A stretch of DNA of 64,000 bases from Kribbella jiaozuonensis (GCF_005233875.1 NZ_SZPZ01000002.1:1607715-1671714), one strand, 5' to 3'; counted from the stretch's first letter, positions 8,676 through 17,706 are shown. The notes: a model not told the origin generated them from the sequence alone. Program-made: numbers and translations.

Positions 8676-9965
8676 TCACACCGGCTGCGGACGGTCGAGC
8701 AGCTTGTTCAGCCGGGCGACGAACCCGTCGAACCCGGCCGCCGGGTCACCACTGCCGAGGAACACGTTCTGCACGTTCTCGGCGAAGTAGTTCTGGAAGT
8801 CGCTGCCCGCGCCGGTGAACCACGCGTCCGGGTCGTAGTTCACGTACGCCGGGATGCCCGCGTAGTTCGACTGCGGCTTCAGCGCCTGGTACTCCGCGCT
8901 CTTCGCCACCGGCTGGTACGCCGGGATATGGCCGCCGCCGGCCCACTTCACCGAGCGCTTCAGGATCTCCGCGACCATCGTGTACACGTGCTTACGGCGC
9001 TCCGGCGACACCTTCGACTGCCGCGGCAGCACGAACGTGTGCGAGTCCGCGTACGCCGCCTGCGTCCCGAACAACGTTGGAATGGGGAGCGCGTCGACGG
9101 GCATCTTGGCGTCCTTGAGCACCGGCAGCTCCCACACACCGCCGAAGAACATCCCGCTCTCGCCGTGCAGGAACTCACTGGTCGCCGTACCGCCGTCACC
9201 GCTGCGCGAGGCGATCGTGTCGTTGAGCAACGACTGGATGAAGGTCAGCGTCTTGACCGCGGCGTCCTTGTCCACCTGCGCCGGCTGGCCCGGCACGAGC
9301 TGCATGTCCGCGCCGGTCTGCCGGTAGAACGTGTAGAACAGCCGCCACATCTGCGAGCCGTCGCCGAGGTAGCCGTAGGACAGACCGTGCTTGCCGGTCA
9401 CCTTCTGCAGCTTGGTCGCCACCTCGGTGAACTCCTCCGGGCTCTTCATGCTCCGCAGGGCGTCCGTGACACCGGCCTTCTCGGCGTGCTCGGTGTTGTA
9501 GTAGAGCACGAACGGGTGGGTGTCGAGGGCGATCGCGTACAGCTTCCCGTCGTACTGACACTTCTCCCAGACGCGGGCCGGGAAGTCGCTCTCGTGCAGG
9601 CCGACCTCGGCCAGCAGGTCAAGGTCCCACGGCTCGAGCAGCCCGCCGGGGGCGTAGCCGGCGATCCGGGACGCGTGCATGACCGCGACATCCGGAGCCC
9701 GGCCGCCGGCCGAGGCCATCGCCAGTTTCGTGTAGTACGGCGCTCCCCAGGCGAGCACCGTCTGGGTTGCGTGGAAGCCGAGGTTCGCGGCATTGACGGC
9801 GTCCACCAGGCCCGCCATCACAGTGCCGTCACCGCCGGTCAGAAGGTGCCAGTAGCTCAGGTCGGTCGTCTTCCGCGACGCGCCGGGCGCGCAGCCGACG
9901 AGCAACCCGCCACCGGCGAGCGCGGCCGCTGCTTTGAGCACGCCGCGCCTGGATAGGTCAGTCAT
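8676..9965 (-). CDS. Sugar ABC transporter substrate-binding lipoprotein
   Basis: 429 aa from ATG 9965, preceded by GAAGGAGACC. The signal has twin arginines (L-S-R-R-G-V-L, Arg6-Arg7), a hydrophobic stretch and lipobox LVGC with Cys25, so a Tat-type lipoprotein. The body is a family 1 sugar-binding protein: YWHLLTGGDG near the start, ALDTHPFVLYYNTEHAEKAG in the first lobe, and GESGMFFGGVWELPVL in the hinge region. It is the ligand receptor for the permeases encoded 14 bp downstream; the LacI regulator upstream suggests sugar induction. Ligand unknown. Confidence 0.92.
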   Translation of the reverse strand: MTDLSRRGVLKAAAALAGGGLLVGCAPGASRKTTDLSYWHLLTGGDGTVMAGLVDAVNAANLGFHATQTVLAWGAPYYTKLAMASAGGRAPDVAVMHASRIAGYAPGGLLEPWDLDLLAEVGLHESDFPARVWEKCQYDGKLYAIALDTHPFVLYYNTEHAEKAGVTDALRSMKSPEEFTEVATKLQKVTGKHGLSYGYLGDGSQMWRLFYTFYRQTGADMQLVPGQPAQVDKDAAVKTLTFIQSLLNDTIASRSGDGGTATSEFLHGESGMFFGGVWELPVLKDAKMPVDALPIPTLFGTQAAYADSHTFVLPRQSKVSPERRKHVYTMVAEILKRSVKWAGGGHIPAYQPVAKSAEYQALKPQSNYAGIPAYVNYDPDAWFTGAGSDFQNYFAENVQNVFLGSGDPAAGFDGFVARLNKLLDRPQPV

Positions 9966-10041
9966 TCGGTCTCCTTCGAGAGGCGAACCGAAAATTACAT
10001 CGTTAGAATGCGCGAGACAAGACTCCGATGTGGGATTTTGT

Positions 10042-10053
10042 GGAAACGTATCC
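10042..10053. promoter_or_regulatory. Candidate LacI-family operator
   Basis: GGAAACGTATCC is a near-palindrome (10 of 12 symmetric) with the central CG usual in LacI-family operators. It lies in the 89-bp gap between the LacI stop and the binding-protein gene, where the importer promoter should be. Assignment to the adjacent regulator is inference. Confidence 0.4.
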
Positions 10054-10054
10054 G

Positions 10055-11113
10055 TTAGCGTTCGGTACTGGCACGCTCGACGATGCGGTGCGGGATCATC
10101 ACCCTGCGTGGCGGCGCGTCCTTGTCCGCCATCCGCTCGCCGAGCAGATCCAGCGCGGCCGCGACGAACTCGCGCCGGTCGAAATCGATCGTGGTCAGCG
10201 GCGGGATCATGAACTGACTCTCGAGGATGTTGTCGAACCCGGCGACCAGCGTCTGCTGCGGTACGGCGATGCCCGCGCCCCACAGCGCGGCCAGTGCGCC
10301 CGCGGCCAGCGAGTCGGTGAAGCAGAAGAACGCGTCGGGAAGCTCATGGTCGGCGAGGTACTTGCCGACGACGGTCGCCGCGCCCTCAGGCCGCCAACGG
10401 TCGAGGGCGATCTCGAGCAACGGATCGATAGGTACGCCGGCTTCCTCGAGCGCCTGGTGGTAGCCGGTGGTCCTGAGCCGCGAGGCCGCCGTACCGGGAC
10501 CTTCGGCAGAGCCCGCGAGGACGCCGGCGCCGCTCGAGCCGCGCGGGATCTCCGGCGTACCGACGACCGCGATCCGGCGGCAACCGCGGGACAGGAGGTG
10601 TTTGGTCATGTCGCGCGCGGCGGCGACGTTGTCGATCGCGACCTGGCTGACGACGTCCTGGTCGACGTCACCGATCAGGACGACCGGTGGGAGCGGTCCG
10701 GCCGAGGTCACGGCGCTGTCGTCGAGGTTCACCGGGTTCAGGATCAGGCCGTCGACGAGGTACGCGCGAGCCTTCGAGAGCAGCTCGAACTCACGCTTTG
10801 GCTCGGCCGCGGTCTGCTCGATCTGCACGCCCCAGCCGCGCTCGTGGGCGAGCTCGACGACCAGGTGGACGATCTCGGCGGAGTACGGCCGGAGCAGGTC
10901 GGGCAGGGCCAGCGCGATCATGCCGGAGCGGCCGTTGCGGAGCCCGCGGGCGCTCATGTTCGGCACGTAGTCGAGCTCGGCCAGGGCGCTCTCCACCCGG
11001 GCGCGGGTCTCGGGGCGCACGAAGACGATTCCGTTGATCACGTTCGACACCGTCTTCGGCGACACCCCGGCCAGCTTGGCGACATCTTTGACGGTGGGAC
11101 GCATGTCGCCCAT
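10055..11113 (-). CDS. LacI-family transcriptional regulator
   Basis: 352 aa from ATG 11113 (AGGTG five bases upstream); ATG 11104 and GTG 11119 are alternatives. The N-terminal helix-turn-helix PTVKDVAKLAGVSPKTVSNVING is classic LacI, followed by the YVPNMSARGLRNGRS hinge and a periplasmic-binding-protein-like effector domain. It would repress by binding a CG-centred palindrome and release on sugar binding. It lies directly upstream of, and in line with, the importer genes 9965-6845, which it most likely controls; it follows the SDR gene by 28 bp and may share its transcript. Confidence 0.93.
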   Translation of the reverse strand: MGDMRPTVKDVAKLAGVSPKTVSNVINGIVFVRPETRARVESALAELDYVPNMSARGLRNGRSGMIALALPDLLRPYSAEIVHLVVELAHERGWGVQIEQTAAEPKREFELLSKARAYLVDGLILNPVNLDDSAVTSAGPLPPVVLIGDVDQDVVSQVAIDNVAAARDMTKHLLSRGCRRIAVVGTPEIPRGSSGAGVLAGSAEGPGTAASRLRTTGYHQALEEAGVPIDPLLEIALDRWRPEGAATVVGKYLADHELPDAFFCFTDSLAAGALAALWGAGIAVPQQTLVAGFDNILESQFMIPPLTTIDFDRREFVAAALDLLGERMADKDAPPRRVMIPHRIVERASTER

Positions 11114-11141
11114 TGTCACACCTGGCCCACGTTGTCACGTG

Positions 11142-11849
11142 TCAGCGTGTAATCAAGGCTCCACCGTTGACGTGCAGGACCTGGGCGGTGAGGTGGCGGG
11201 CGGCGGGTGAGGCGAGGAAGTGGATCGTGCCGGCGATGTCGCCGACCTGGCCCTCGCGCTTGGTCAACGTTGCCTGGAGCAACGTCTCGCGGCGCTGGTC
11301 GGTGAGTCGGCCCTGGAAGAACTCGGTCTCCGCGGTGAAGCCGGGGGCGACGACGTTCGAGGTGATTCCGCGCGGGCCGAGTTCGGCGGCGATGTCGGCG
11401 TTCCACAGCGCGAGGGCGGCCTTGGAGGCGCCGTACGAACCTGGTCCACGGGCGCCGGCGATCGAGCCGAGGTGGATGACCGCGGTGGTCAGTCGTGGGG
11501 CGAGGGCGGTTGTGGTGAGGACCGCGCTGATCAGGTTGGCCTCGAGGTTGGCGAGCCAGTTGGCCTTGAGTTGCTCGAGATCCCCGTCCGGGCGGCCGAA
11601 GTCGGTGTTGCCGCCTGCGTTGTTGACGAGTACGTCGACCTGGTCCGGCAGCGTCTCGACCAGTTGCTCGATCTGCTTGGGGTCCGTGGCGTCGCAGACC
11701 ACTCCCCTGGCTCCCAGGTCGGCCGCTGTCTTGGCGAGTACGTCGGGGCGGCGGCCGGTGATCACGACCTCGTCGCCGTCCGCGCGAAACAATTCGGCGG
11801 TCGCTCGCCCGATCCCGGTCGCGCCGCCGGTCACCACGATCGTTCTCAT
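11142..11849 (-). CDS. Short-chain dehydrogenase/reductase
   Basis: 235 aa from ATG 11849, with GAGGTG six bases upstream. It is a Rossmann-fold SDR: TGGATGIG cofactor loop near the start, NNAGG, catalytic Ser in HLGSIAG, and YGASK with the Tyr-x3-Lys pair. The Arg in TGRRP after strand 2 suggests NADP(H). It would oxidise or reduce an alcohol/carbonyl in the cytoplasm. It faces a MarR gene across a perfect palindrome (11861-11890), so MarR repression and induction by a small, perhaps aromatic, compound are likely. Confidence 0.92.
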   Translation of the reverse strand: MRTIVVTGGATGIGRATAELFRADGDEVVITGRRPDVLAKTAADLGARGVVCDATDPKQIEQLVETLPDQVDVLVNNAGGNTDFGRPDGDLEQLKANWLANLEANLISAVLTTTALAPRLTTAVIHLGSIAGARGPGSYGASKAALALWNADIAAELGPRGITSNVVAPGFTAETEFFQGRLTDQRRETLLQATLTKREGQVGDIAGTIHFLASPAARHLTAQVLHVNGGALITR

Positions 11850-11860
11850 GTCGCACCTCA

Positions 11861-11890
11861 CGTTTAGGTCTAAATGTTTAGACCTAAACG
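11861..11890. promoter_or_regulatory. Perfect 30-bp palindrome, MarR operator
   Basis: Arm CGTTTAGGTCTAAA (11861-11874), a 2-bp centre TG, then the exact reverse complement (11877-11890). It sits between the divergent SDR and MarR starts, ending 4 bp before the MarR ATG. A bound dimer there would block both genes. The symmetry is seen directly; the binding protein is inferred. Confidence 0.8.
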
Positions 11891-11894
11891 TACC

Positions 11895-12431
11895 ATGGTC
11901 CCCGTGGCCGACAACTACCCGCTCGATTCCCCGAGTCCGTACCCCGCGGCGGAGATCGCCCGCGCCTGGCAACGAGAACGCCCCGGCACACCGACCGACT
12001 CGATCGAGATCGTCACTCCGCTGTGGAGGCTGGCCAAGCTCTTCGCCGACGACCGCCGCCGGGTGCTCGCCGCCGCCGGTGTGGATCCCGCGACGCTGGA
12101 CCTGCTCAGCGTGTTGCGGCGCGCGGGTTCGCCGTACGAACTCACAACTCGCGAACTCTCCCGCCGCACCCTCGTCACCGCCGGCGCAATCTCCCAACGC
12201 ATCACCCGCGCCGAATCCAGCGGCCTGGTCACCCGCCGCGGCGCCGACGACGGCACCCGCGCCGTCCTGGTCGCCCTAACCCCCGCCGGCCACGCCCTCA
12301 TCGAACGCACCGTAGACCAGGTCCTCACCCGAGAATCCGAGCTGGTCGCCTCCCTCTCCCCCACAGCCCGCACCCACCTAGCCAACCAACTACAAACCCT
12401 CCTCAACGAGGTAACCAAGGCAACCAGCTAA
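11895..12431 (+). CDS. MarR-family transcriptional regulator
   Basis: 178 aa from ATG 11895; GTG 11904 is possible, while an in-frame ATG at 11874 lies inside the operator. It has the MarR winged helix: RELSRRTLVTAGAISQRITRAESSGLVTRRGADDGTRAVLVALT covers the recognition helix and the wing with the conserved D-x-R. Such dimers repress until a ligand binds. With the start only 4 bp from the palindrome, it is probably autoregulated and may have a leaderless or very short-leader mRNA. Main target: the divergent SDR gene. Confidence 0.93.
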   Translation: MVPVADNYPLDSPSPYPAAEIARAWQRERPGTPTDSIEIVTPLWRLAKLFADDRRRVLAAAGVDPATLDLLSVLRRAGSPYELTTRELSRRTLVTAGAISQRITRAESSGLVTRRGADDGTRAVLVALTPAGHALIERTVDQVLTRESELVASLSPTARTHLANQLQTLLNEVTKATS

Positions 12432-12461
12432 CCCGCTCTTACGCGGCCGCTTCGCCCCGAG

Positions 12462-13277
12462 TCAGTTGGACAGGTCTGCGGCCAGGGCTTCTATGTGGGC
12501 GTGCCACGCGGACTGGTGGACGGGGGCTGGGGTGGATTGGGAGAGGTGTAGGCGGGCGCCGCCGTTGCCGTCTCGGAGGGTCCAGGTTATGGGGCCGGTG
12601 GCGGAGGTGTAGGTGAGGTGGGTGGGGGGTTCGAGGTCGGTGACGGGACCGGGGTCGATGCCTTTGGCAACGAAGCCTGCGGGGGGTGGGTCGCCCTTGA
12701 TGGGGGTTTGGGGGCCGGTCAGGTGGGTCCAGACTGCTTCTTTTGGTTGGACCAGCTGGCGTTCGAAGTGGAGGGTGCCGTCCTCGGTGACCGTGCCTTG
12801 GTCGAGGCCGAAGGCTTTGATGAAGTGTTCGTGGAGTTCGCGGTAGTCGCGTTCCGGGACGGCGTTGCCCAGGACCCGGTCGAGGGCGTCGAGGCAGAGG
12901 GTCCAGCCGCCGGCGAAGCTTGCCGAGCCCGGGCGGTCGTCGTAGGTGGCGGTCAGGTGCAGGGTGCAACCGTCGGCGGTCGGCTGCAGCTCCCAGCGCA
13001 GGACCTCTACGCCCCACGTGTACTCGATGAGGTGGGGCGGTTCGTACGCGCGGATCACCCCGCTGCTCTGCTCGTCGACCGGAGCCCCGGGGTCCTCTTC
13101 GAACGTGAACTTGACCAGGCCGTCCAGCCGGAGGTCCAGCTCGACCGCAGCGGGGAACCACCCGGCCAGCTGGCTCGGCTCGGTAATTGCTCGCCAGACC
13201 TTCTCCGCCGGATGCCGCAGGTCTCGCCGCATCCGCAGTACGGTCCGGCCGTTCTCAGAACTCAGCGTCTCGGTCAT
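12462..13277 (-). CDS. SRPBCC / AHSA1-like protein with two START-type domains
   Basis: 271 aa from ATG 13277. The first half (RMRRDLRHPAEKVWRAITEPSQLAGWFP) is a clear AHSA1/SRPBCC domain; the second half begins again with FERQLVQPKEAVWTHLTGP, so the protein looks like two copies of the fold. The family binds hydrophobic ligands and in actinobacteria often pairs with an ArsR repressor; none is present. Role unknown. The codons near the 3' end are unusually G-rich on the plus strand. It follows the winged-helix gene by 32 bp. Confidence 0.85.
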   Translation of the reverse strand: MTETLSSENGRTVLRMRRDLRHPAEKVWRAITEPSQLAGWFPAAVELDLRLDGLVKFTFEEDPGAPVDEQSSGVIRAYEPPHLIEYTWGVEVLRWELQPTADGCTLHLTATYDDRPGSASFAGGWTLCLDALDRVLGNAVPERDYRELHEHFIKAFGLDQGTVTEDGTLHFERQLVQPKEAVWTHLTGPQTPIKGDPPPAGFVAKGIDPGPVTDLEPPTHLTYTSATGPITWTLRDGNGGARLHLSQSTPAPVHQSAWHAHIEALAADLSN

Positions 13278-13284
13278 GGATCTA

Positions 13285-13306
13285 TATATACTGGATCCGG
13301 CATATA
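13285..13306. promoter_or_regulatory. Imperfect palindrome centred on GGATCC
   Basis: A 22-bp element with TATAT/ATATA ends and a GGATCC centre, with two mismatched pairs, lies 8 bp upstream of the AHSA1-like start. It is an AT-rich island in GC-rich DNA, so it may be a promoter -10 region or a repressor site. No evidence for the protein involved. Confidence 0.3.
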
Positions 13307-13309
13307 CGA

Positions 13310-14314
13310 TCAACCGGCGAAGCGGGCCAGATCCGTCAGTTCGGCGGAGAGGTCAGGCCTGCCGTCGAACACATCGACCGACAAGTCGGCGTGCGTCCAC
13401 GAGCCGATTGCCCGGCCGGCCTCGATGACCGCCGGCCGCAGCATGCCGCCGCCCGGGAAGATCGCAATGGGCAGTTCTTGGAAGCGGTTCTGATAGCCGA
13501 GGAGATACGCGTCGAACTCCCCCAGCATCCGCAGATCTCGACAGCCAGGCAGATCGTCAACTGCAACGACGGAAACCCCGTCCACCTCGAAGGACTCCGT
13601 CGCGACCGCCTCGACGGCCCGGCGGGCGGTGGGGACAGACAGGGCGGACCAGGTCGCGAAGTCCCGCGCGGTCGCGGGACCGTAGGCGTGCAAGTACCGG
13701 CGGGCCAGATCCTCCACGTCGCCCGAGAGCTCAAGCGGCTTGCCAAGCCAGGAGCTGACGGCGACCCAGGTCTCCCCCGGCCCGTAGCAAACGCGGCCGA
13801 GCAACCCGGCGTACCGGATCAGCGCATAGACCGCCTGCCCCTTCGGCTCAGCAATCAGTCCAGCCGCAACCAGTACGTCGGCCAGCTGAGCCCGGTTGGA
13901 CGGCCCGTGGGCCAGCAAATACTCCTCGAGTACGTCGGCCGCCCGCGCGCGCACATCCGCAGGCAGACCCAGCTCGCCGAACCGACGCTCCGTGTCCTTG
14001 ATCAGCTTCGGCCCGAGCAGCCCCAACAGCGGACCGGCATCCTCCACCGCGACCAGCTGCAGCGTGCCGCGCATGAACCAGCCACGGACCACCGAGCGGT
14101 CAACCGACTGAGCATGCGCAACGTCAGCCAACACAGTCGAAGTAGAGCGAGCGCGCACGGCGTACGCGGCGCCGCGCCAGGTCTGCGCCTGCAGGCCCCC
14201 CGTCCGGCGCACGACGTCGGCCACCCCTCCGGGGCCGGCCTCGTTCACCGGACGCGCCAAACAGTTCGCCTGCATCCTGGCCGCCAGTAACCAGTCCACA
14301 GACCTCCGCGCCAC
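13310..14314 (-). CDS. Winged-helix DNA-binding domain protein (HTH_42 / DUF1006-like)
   Basis: 334 aa from GTG 14314, chosen because alignment-like similarity starts at VARRSVDWLLAAR; ATG 14275 is an alternative. Conserved family segments: GVADVVRRTGGLQAQTWRGAAYAVRAR, RGWFMRGTLQLVAVED, and PGCRDLRMLGEFDAYLLGY near the C-terminus. Members resemble E. coli YcaQ/AlkX-like glycosylases that act on interstrand crosslinks and alkylated DNA, so a DNA-repair role is possible but unproven for this branch. It lies downstream of a terminator for the lipase gene. Confidence 0.8.
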   Translation of the reverse strand: MARRSVDWLLAARMQANCLARPVNEAGPGGVADVVRRTGGLQAQTWRGAAYAVRARSTSTVLADVAHAQSVDRSVVRGWFMRGTLQLVAVEDAGPLLGLLGPKLIKDTERRFGELGLPADVRARAADVLEEYLLAHGPSNRAQLADVLVAAGLIAEPKGQAVYALIRYAGLLGRVCYGPGETWVAVSSWLGKPLELSGDVEDLARRYLHAYGPATARDFATWSALSVPTARRAVEAVATESFEVDGVSVVAVDDLPGCRDLRMLGEFDAYLLGYQNRFQELPIAIFPGGGMLRPAVIEAGRAIGSWTHADLSVDVFDGRPDLSAELTDLARFAG

Positions 14315-14363
14315 CCCAGCATGACACCACGATCCGGGCGTGTCCGCATCCCGAAATACGAAA

Positions 14364-14387
14364 CCGCCCCGGCTCGCACCGGGGCGG
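14364..14387 (-). terminator. Intrinsic terminator after the SGNH lipase gene
   Basis: CCGCCCCGG and CCGGGGCGG form a perfect 9-bp stem with a 6-base loop, followed on the minus strand by a T-rich run (TTTCGTATTT). It lies 17 bp past the lipase stop and ends that transcript before the winged-helix gene. Confidence 0.8.
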
Positions 14388-14403
14388 CACCGCAAAAAGG
14401 CCG

Positions 14404-15189
14404 TTACAGCGCCGGCTGGACCAGGTCGGCGAGGGCCGCCTGACCGGTGACATTCGGGTGGTACGACTCGCTGACCGGGTTCGACAGCCCGTTGATCCAC
14501 TCCGGGCTGCCGCACACCGAGTGACCGATGAACTTCGTCGTCGGGTTCACGAACGTGAACCCGGCCGCGCTCGCCGACGCCGCGATCTTGGAGTTGAGCA
14601 GGTCGGCGGTCGCGTTCAGCCGGGTCATCTCGTCGGGGCTGAAGAACGTGCCGGCGTTGCAGTCGGTGCCGTTGAACAGTCGCGGGTACCCGACGACCAC
14701 GACCGTCGCCGACGCGGCGCGGCTCCGGATCGACGAGTACAGCGTGTTCAGCCGGCCGGGCAGGGTGTTGTTGATGATCGTCTGGGCGCCGGCCACCGCG
14801 CCGGTGCAGTCGCCGAGCCACGACGGCTTCGCGCACTCGGTGATGACCGACGAGAAGCCGGCGTCGTTACCGCCGACCTGGACCGAGACGATGTTGGTCG
14901 AACTCGTCACCGACGGCAACTGGTTCGCAGTGACGTCGGCGACCTTCGCGCCGGAGCAGGCGACGAACGTCAGGTTCGCGCCGATCCGGGCCGCATCGAT
15001 GTACGAGTACGCCTTGGTGGACCGCTGGCAGGACCCGCTACCGGAGATGTAGGTGCGGGTCCCGACACCGGAGGCGTACGAGTCACCGAGTGCGACGTAG
15101 TTCGGGGCCGCGGCGTGCGCGACGCCCGGGCTGAGGAGCATCGCGGCGCCGAGGGCCGCAGCGGACAGCAGACTGGCGATGGACTTCAT
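14404..15189 (-). CDS. Secreted SGNH/GDSL-family lipase
   Basis: 261 aa with a Sec signal peptide (MKSIASLLSAAALGAAM, cleavage near AHA-APN, about residue 27). It is an SGNH hydrolase: GDSYASG with nucleophile Ser37, GGND with Asn108, and YHPN with His244. Six cysteines suggest three disulfides, as in Streptomyces extracellular lipases of this size. It would be exported and cleave ester bonds of lipids outside the cell. It stands alone, with its own upstream region (15190-15314) and a strong terminator. Confidence 0.92.
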   Translation of the reverse strand: MKSIASLLSAAALGAAMLLSPGVAHAAAPNYVALGDSYASGVGTRTYISGSGSCQRSTKAYSYIDAARIGANLTFVACSGAKVADVTANQLPSVTSSTNIVSVQVGGNDAGFSSVITECAKPSWLGDCTGAVAGAQTIINNTLPGRLNTLYSSIRSRAASATVVVVGYPRLFNGTDCNAGTFFSPDEMTRLNATADLLNSKIAASASAAGFTFVNPTTKFIGHSVCGSPEWINGLSNPVSESYHPNVTGQAALADLVQPAL

Positions 15190-15314
15190 GGGCGGACCGC
15201 CTTTGTAAGCGAGGGGTGGCGACTGAAGTACTCAACGTCACCTTCGCTGACTGGCGAGTAACACACAAGGTCCTAGTAACAAATTAACCGTGGATTCCCG
15301 GTGCCAGTCACCGA

Positions 15315-16361
15315 CTAGCCGTTCCAGGACGACAACCCCGGCCCCGGCGGCAGCGGATAGCAGCCGTCGACGAGCTCGACCCTCCCGTCTTCAGGCAGCA
15401 GACCGCTCTCCACGTAGATCGTGTTCGGCAACGCGGCGAGCACGTGGATATGCGCTCCCCCGCCGTGCGACGCGTACGGCACCCCGAACCCGGCCGCCAT
15501 CAACCCGATCTCCAGACAGTCGGTCAACCCACCGGCCCGCCGCAGATCCGGCTGTACGACGCCGACGCCACCCCGCGCGATCAAGTCCCGGAAGGCAGCC
15601 TGCCCGTACCGGTTCTCCCCCGTTGCGATCGGGATGTCGAGCTTCTCGGCGAGCCGTACATGAGCGTCGGTGTCCGCGGCCGGCAGCGGCTCCTCGAACC
15701 ACCGGCAGTCGAGCTCCTCGTACACCCGGCCGCGCCGCAGCGCCTCGGAGTACCCGAAGGCCTGGTTCGCGTCGACCATCAGCGGCGCGTCCGGCCCGAT
15801 GATGTTGCGGACCGCCTTGATCCGCTGCACGTCCTCGGTGAGCGGACCGCCGCCGACCTTCATCTTCACGCCGCGGAAGCCCTGCTCCATCGCCTTCGCC
15901 GACACGCTCTCCAGACCCGCGACGTCCAGCTCGAGCCAGCCGACCATCGCGTACGTCGGGATCGCCGTCCGCTGCGCCCCGAGCAGCTTCCACACCGGGA
16001 CGTCGAGCGACTTGCCGAGCAGGTCCCACAACGCCAGGTCGATCGCCGAGATGCCGTACGACGACAACCCGGCGGTCCCCTGGTAGTCGGTCAGCGTCTG
16101 GAGCCGTTGCCGGATCCCGCGGATCAGCGCCGGATCCTCGCCGATGATCGCCGGCGCCAGCTGGTCGGTGATCAGGTGGGCGAGCACTGCGGGCGAGCTC
16201 TCGACGCGACCGAAGTACGTCGTACTGACGCCGCTCACGCCCTCGTCGGTGTCGATCTGTACGCGCGTGTGGCCGTTGCGGTCGAGCAGCTGGATCGCGT
16301 CGCGGACCGCGTGCGCTTTCGGTTCGGAGGTGACTTCGACGCTGATATCGGTGATCTTCAT
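15315..16361 (-). CDS. Enolase-superfamily dehydratase, mandelate racemase subgroup
   Basis: 348 aa from ATG 16361. It has the complete mandelate-racemase subgroup set: Lys166-x-Lys168 (KMK), metal ligands Asp197 (DANQ), Glu223 (FEEP) and Glu249 (GEN), and a His-Asp dyad with Asp272 (QPDL) and His299 (SHG). These enzymes abstract the alpha-proton of a sugar acid or hydroxyacid and usually dehydrate it to a 2-keto-3-deoxy acid. It is the last gene of the eight-gene operon and the second enolase-type enzyme in it, hence probably a different step or substrate from 17707-18789. Confidence 0.9.
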   Translation of the reverse strand: MKITDISVEVTSEPKAHAVRDAIQLLDRNGHTRVQIDTDEGVSGVSTTYFGRVESSPAVLAHLITDQLAPAIIGEDPALIRGIRQRLQTLTDYQGTAGLSSYGISAIDLALWDLLGKSLDVPVWKLLGAQRTAIPTYAMVGWLELDVAGLESVSAKAMEQGFRGVKMKVGGGPLTEDVQRIKAVRNIIGPDAPLMVDANQAFGYSEALRRGRVYEELDCRWFEEPLPAADTDAHVRLAEKLDIPIATGENRYGQAAFRDLIARGGVGVVQPDLRRAGGLTDCLEIGLMAAGFGVPYASHGGGAHIHVLAALPNTIYVESGLLPEDGRVELVDGCYPLPPGPGLSSWNG

Positions 16362-16365
16362 CCGG

Positions 16366-17685
16366 TCATCCCTTGCCTGCGAGTACGTCTTCGACCTTCT
16401 GCTTGACGCTACCCAGCGCCGCTTCGGCAGTCTTCTTACCGCTCCAGACGTCGTCGAGCACCGGCCGGTAGATGGTCCGGGCACGTTCGATGTAGCGGCT
16501 GAAGTTCTCGTTCACCGCGTTGTCGAGCGCCTGCGTCACCAGCGCAAGGTTCGACGGCGACTTGTCGTCCGGAACGAACAACGCCGACGAGCTCTTCGCG
16601 ACCGGCATGAAGCCGCGGGACTGCGCGAGCAGCTTCGCCGCGTCCGCGCCGGCGCAGTACTTCAGGAAGTCCCAGGCGGCGTCCGGGTCCTTCGAGGCCT
16701 TCGGTACTGCGAGGACGGTCAGCGTGTTGACGGTCGTCCGCCGTACCTTCATCGGCGTCGGGAAGATGTCCCACTTCACCTTGGCGTTGGTGCGCAGGTA
16801 CGGGATGCCGCTGGTCAGCGAGAGCAGCATCGCGGCCTTGCCGGTGCCGAGCTGGGCCAGTGCCCAGTTCGGGGTCTGGCGGCCGGCGGTGACGGTCGCG
16901 AAGTCCGGGTGGACCTTGTGCACGAGTGACAGGTCGGCGACCCACTGGATCGCCTCGGCGCCCTGCGGTTCGGCCAGCGTGAACCGGGTCGCGTCCTTGG
17001 AGTAGATGCCGTCGCCGCCGTTGCTGACCGGGAAGACGGTCTCGAGCGAGGTGTCGGGGAAGACCAGCGCGCCCCAGCGCTCGCCGTTCGGCTTGGTCAG
17101 CTTCTTGGCCGCGTCGACGAAGTCGTCCCAGGTCCAGCCGCTCTTCGCCCAGTCCTTCGGCGGCAGCTCGACGCCGGCCTCGGCGAACGCGTCGGTGTTG
17201 CAGTACAGGACGCCGGGGTTGGTCATGATCGGCCAGGCGGCGTGCGCGCCGTCGGGCTGCTTGGCGAAGTTGTAGGCGACCGGGAAGTAGTCGTCCGGCT
17301 TGATCCCGTCCTTCTCCAGGTACGGGCGCAGGTCGAGCAGCGAACCCTCCGCGTAGTACCCGCGGACGTAGTCGTCGTTGATCCGGATCGCGGTCGGCGC
17401 GGCGCCCGACGACAGCACCGTGCGGAGCTTGGTGTCGTAGTCGTCACCGGGGATCGACTGGATGTCGAGTGTCTTGCCGGCCTGCTTGGCCCAGTTCTGG
17501 GCCACCGTGTACATCGGGCTACCACTCTCGGTGTCCCAGGTCATCCAGGAGGCGTTACCGCCGCCTCCTCCGCCACCGCTGCCGTTGCTGCCGCAGGCGG
17601 CGAGTGGGATTCCGGCGGCGAGTGCGCCGCCGCCGATGCCGAGGGCCCGGAGGATGGACCGACGGGAGATCTCTGATGCGGGCAT
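16366..17685 (-). CDS. Sugar ABC transporter substrate-binding lipoprotein
   Basis: 439 aa. The N-terminus has twin arginines (I-S-R-R-S-I-L, Arg8-Arg9) and a lipobox LAAC with Cys31, followed by a Gly-rich linker, so it is a Tat-type lipoprotein. The body is a family 1 solute-binding protein (MTNPGVLYCNTDAFAEAGVELP, GTGKAAMLLSLTSGIPYL). Unusually it is not next to its permeases: an enolase-type gene separates them, and it sits near the 3' end of the operon. It would bind the operon's substrate outside the membrane. Confidence 0.9.
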   Translation of the reverse strand: MPASEISRRSILRALGIGGGALAAGIPLAACGSNGSGGGGGGGNASWMTWDTESGSPMYTVAQNWAKQAGKTLDIQSIPGDDYDTKLRTVLSSGAAPTAIRINDDYVRGYYAEGSLLDLRPYLEKDGIKPDDYFPVAYNFAKQPDGAHAAWPIMTNPGVLYCNTDAFAEAGVELPPKDWAKSGWTWDDFVDAAKKLTKPNGERWGALVFPDTSLETVFPVSNGGDGIYSKDATRFTLAEPQGAEAIQWVADLSLVHKVHPDFATVTAGRQTPNWALAQLGTGKAAMLLSLTSGIPYLRTNAKVKWDIFPTPMKVRRTTVNTLTVLAVPKASKDPDAAWDFLKYCAGADAAKLLAQSRGFMPVAKSSSALFVPDDKSPSNLALVTQALDNAVNENFSRYIERARTIYRPVLDDVWSGKKTAEAALGSVKQKVEDVLAGKG

Positions 17686-17706
17686 GGTCGTTCCTGTTCT
17701 CTGAAG

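Noticed and set aside
13310..14836. 508-codon version of the winged-helix gene
   Set aside because: The N-terminal part runs through a terminator and the lipase gene; similarity begins near 14314.
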